64,000 bases of DNA, from assembly GCF_011290485.1 (NCBI RefSeq), contig NZ_CP048029.1, positions 1,054,001-1,118,000 of the forward strand. The letters run 5' to 3'. How positions within the stretch are numbered: the stretch's first letter is position 1; each line of letters begins with the position of its first letter. The notes beneath the pieces are model-generated. The model did not search any database and was not told the origin of the DNA. It saw nothing but the letters and a program-made list of their open reading frames with translations. The translations under genes and the position numbers were made by a program. The stretch comes from Caldichromatium japonicum. Its GTDB lineage: Bacteria; Pseudomonadota; Gammaproteobacteria; Chromatiales; Chromatiaceae. Below, piece by piece: positions 62,538 through 64,000 of this stretch.

Positions 62538-63570
62538 GGGCGATCCCTCCCAATAGACGCTTACGTCCCTCGGGGAATAGACCGAGGGCAAGCAGGGCCG
62601 CAAGCGCCATCCCTAAAGGCCAGCGATACAAGGGGCGCGGCAGAAAGGCGGTGCGGGCCTGGGCCTCGGTCTTTTCGAGCTGATCGATGCGCGCCGAGAT
62701 CTCCTCCAAGGCGCGGGTATCGGTGGCGCGGAAATAGGCCCCGCCGGTGAGGTCTGCGATCTCTTGCAGCCTGCCTTCGTCCATGGTCAGGTCATCGCGA
62801 TAACGGATCTGGCCGTTCTCCAGGATCGGGATGCGCTCCTGCCTGCTGCCGACCCCGATCACATAGATCCGCACCCCCCAGTTGCGGGCAAGCAGCGTCG
62901 CCTCGCGGGGGGTAAAGCTTCCCGAATTGTTGTCGCCATCAGCGATCAGTATCATCACCCGCGAGCCCTCGGGACGCTCGCGCAGCTTGCTTGCGCCGAG
63001 CGCGATGGCATCGCCAAGGGCAGTCGCCGGCCCGGCGATGCTCGGCACTACCCCATCCAGCAGTTGGCGCACGGCATGCCGATCCAGGGTCAGGGGTGAG
63101 AGCACGAATGCCTGGGTGCCGAAGAGCACCAGACCCACGCGGTCGCCGGCGCGCGCATCGATGAAACGCCCCATCACCCCCTTGACCACCGACATGCGGC
63201 TGATCGGACGACCCTCGACGGTAAAGTCCAGCGCCTCCATCGAGTGCGAGGCATCGACCGCCAGCATCAGGTCGTAGCCTGGGGTACTGACCTCGGTATA
63301 GGGGGTCAGCCATTGTGGGCCCATGAGTGCCACGACCAGGCCGATCCAGGACAGTCCCAACAGGGCGCGATAGAGCCAACCGGCGAGCGGTAGGCGCAGG
63401 CGCCGCGTGCTGAAGGTCGCCTGGAGATCATGGATGCGCGGATGGAGCAGGGTCTGGCGTTGACCATCCAGGACCTCTTCCTCGGCAGGCCGGCGATCCG
63501 GCCATAGCCTTGGCAACACCCAAGGGAGGGGAAGTAGGAGTGCAGCCCAGGGCCAGTGGAACTCAAACAT
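62530..63570 (-). CDS. batA: BatA-like vWA membrane protein
   Basis: The 346-residue protein has N-terminal helices (FHWPWAALLLPLPWVL and LLGLSWIGLVVALM), a vWA domain with MIDAS DASHSM, GLVLFGTQAFVLSPLT and LIADGDNNSGSF, and a C-terminal helix (WPLGMALAALLALGLF). Bat proteins usually form a membrane complex that works with a MoxR ATPase. It overlaps the DUF4381 gene upstream by 8 bp and batB/C downstream by 8 bp. ATG 63570 (MFEFHW) is the start. Confidence 0.9.
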   Translation of the reverse strand: MFEFHWPWAALLLPLPWVLPRLWPDRRPAEEEVLDGQRQTLLHPRIHDLQATFSTRRLRLPLAGWLYRALLGLSWIGLVVALMGPQWLTPYTEVSTPGYDLMLAVDASHSMEALDFTVEGRPISRMSVVKGVMGRFIDARAGDRVGLVLFGTQAFVLSPLTLDRHAVRQLLDGVVPSIAGPATALGDAIALGASKLRERPEGSRVMILIADGDNNSGSFTPREATLLARNWGVRIYVIGVGSRQERIPILENGQIRYRDDLTMDEGRLQEIADLTGGAYFRATDTRALEEISARIDQLEKTEAQARTAFLPRPLYRWPLGMALAALLALGLFPEGRKRLLGGIARV

Positions 63571-64000
63571 CGGCCTTGTCTCGCACACCTGCGAACGCCG
63601 CCATCTCGGCGGCAGATGAAGCCCGCAAGATGGCGGCGCTCCGGCCGGCGTTTCTAACGGCGATGCTTTTGCCTTGGGTGCCTGTCTCGACCCACCCCCA
63701 GGCAGCTGCGATCAGCGCTTGTAGGGCAGCCACCGCCTGCTCTGTCTCGACCCGACCCGGTGGGGCATAGGGTGCCTGGATCAGGATCTGGCCTCGTTCC
63801 TCCCAGGAAAAGCCATTGGGGTCGTGTTCAGCGAGCCAAGAGAGCCAATCCCTCCCCGTCAATCCGGCACAGGCAGGGCGCCCAAAGCGGGCCATAGCGA
63901 TGCAGCGCATGAGCTCAGAGAGCTCGCCCGCGAGCGCCTTGGGGTCATCGCCGCGCGCAAGCCTGCGGCGCAGGTCGCGCAGGACCTGCGCCGCCTCCCA
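63563..64000 (-). CDS. DUF4381-like protein of the Bat operon, 3' part (runs off right edge)
   Basis: The open frame continues without a start to the window edge (145 codons). The sequence has VLRDLRRRLARGDDPKALAG, ELMRCIAMARFGRPACAGLT and GRDWLSWLAEH, the pattern of the cytosolic part of DUF4381 proteins that sit between DUF58/MoxR and BatA genes. It overlaps batA by 8 bp. MoxR and DUF58 genes are expected beyond the edge. Confidence 0.75.
   Translation of the reverse strand, partial: WEAAQVLRDLRRRLARGDDPKALAGELSELMRCIAMARFGRPACAGLTGRDWLSWLAEHDPNGFSWEERGQILIQAPYAPPGRVETEQAVAALQALIAAAWGWVETGTQGKSIAVRNAGRSAAILRASSAAEMAAFAGVRDKADV

Overview
The window is GC-rich chromosomal DNA of a gammaproteobacterium. 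Gene content and protein style fit a purple sulfur bacterium or relative (Chromatiales): SufBCD with a SufT-like DUF59 protein, a cytosolic molybdopterin oxidoreductase, PPK1 and Pap polyphosphate enzymes, a PsiE-family protein and many c-di-GMP and chemosensory proteins. The taxonomic call is an inference from protein families. No rRNA, tRNA or CRISPR array was recognised.

Layout. 1-9.3 kb: 5' part of ppk1 (minus), divergent sufB-sufC-sufD-sufT, a type I phosphodiesterase, and a molybdopterin oxidoreductase coupled to an ATP-grasp-like partner. 9.4-15.9 kb: two very large signalling proteins on the minus strand, REC-REC-PAS-GGDEF-EAL and a BvgS-like hybrid kinase, separated by a repeat-rich spacer. 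16-24 kb: MEMO/AMMECR1 pair, Slt70-like transglycosylase, TauE/PsiE pair, a methyltransferase, and an unusual CysZ-like protein fused to a J-domain. 24-28.2 kb: RND pump and adaptor.

28.2-36.3 kb is the most interesting part. A Wsp-like chemosensory/c-di-GMP cluster (CheR-TPR, CheA-REC, REC, HPt, REC-GGDEF, CheW, CheW-associated protein) is decaying. Its HPt and REC-GGDEF halves are separated by a small integron with a truncated intI, an attI-side junction, four cassettes and four attC sites. One cassette encodes a stand-alone Mrr N-terminal domain related to the mrr gene 11 kb away. A gutted IS630 element truncates cheR at the other end, and cheA and the single-domain receiver gene carry frameshifts or stops.

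36.5-42 kb: an envelope module of secreted or lipid-anchored proteins, two of them with possible papain-like catalytic residues, followed by a frameshifted mrr. 43-56.7 kb: housekeeping genes: prfB (with a programmed frameshift whose in-frame stop is TAA), lysS, ygfZ, an RNase II-family exonuclease, a YcbK-like peptidase, a lytic transglycosylase, a pentapeptide protein, holA, degQ, mobA and pap. 56.9-57.8 kb: a broken AAA-ATPase-like gene. 57.9-64 kb: a tightly overlapping Bat operon (DUF4381, BatA, BatB/C fusion, BatD) running off the right edge.

Small lesions and repeats are frequent (homopolymer frameshifts, 4, 13 and 25 bp tandem-unit changes, intergenic hairpins). This suggests active gene decay in the accessory segments beside intact core operons.
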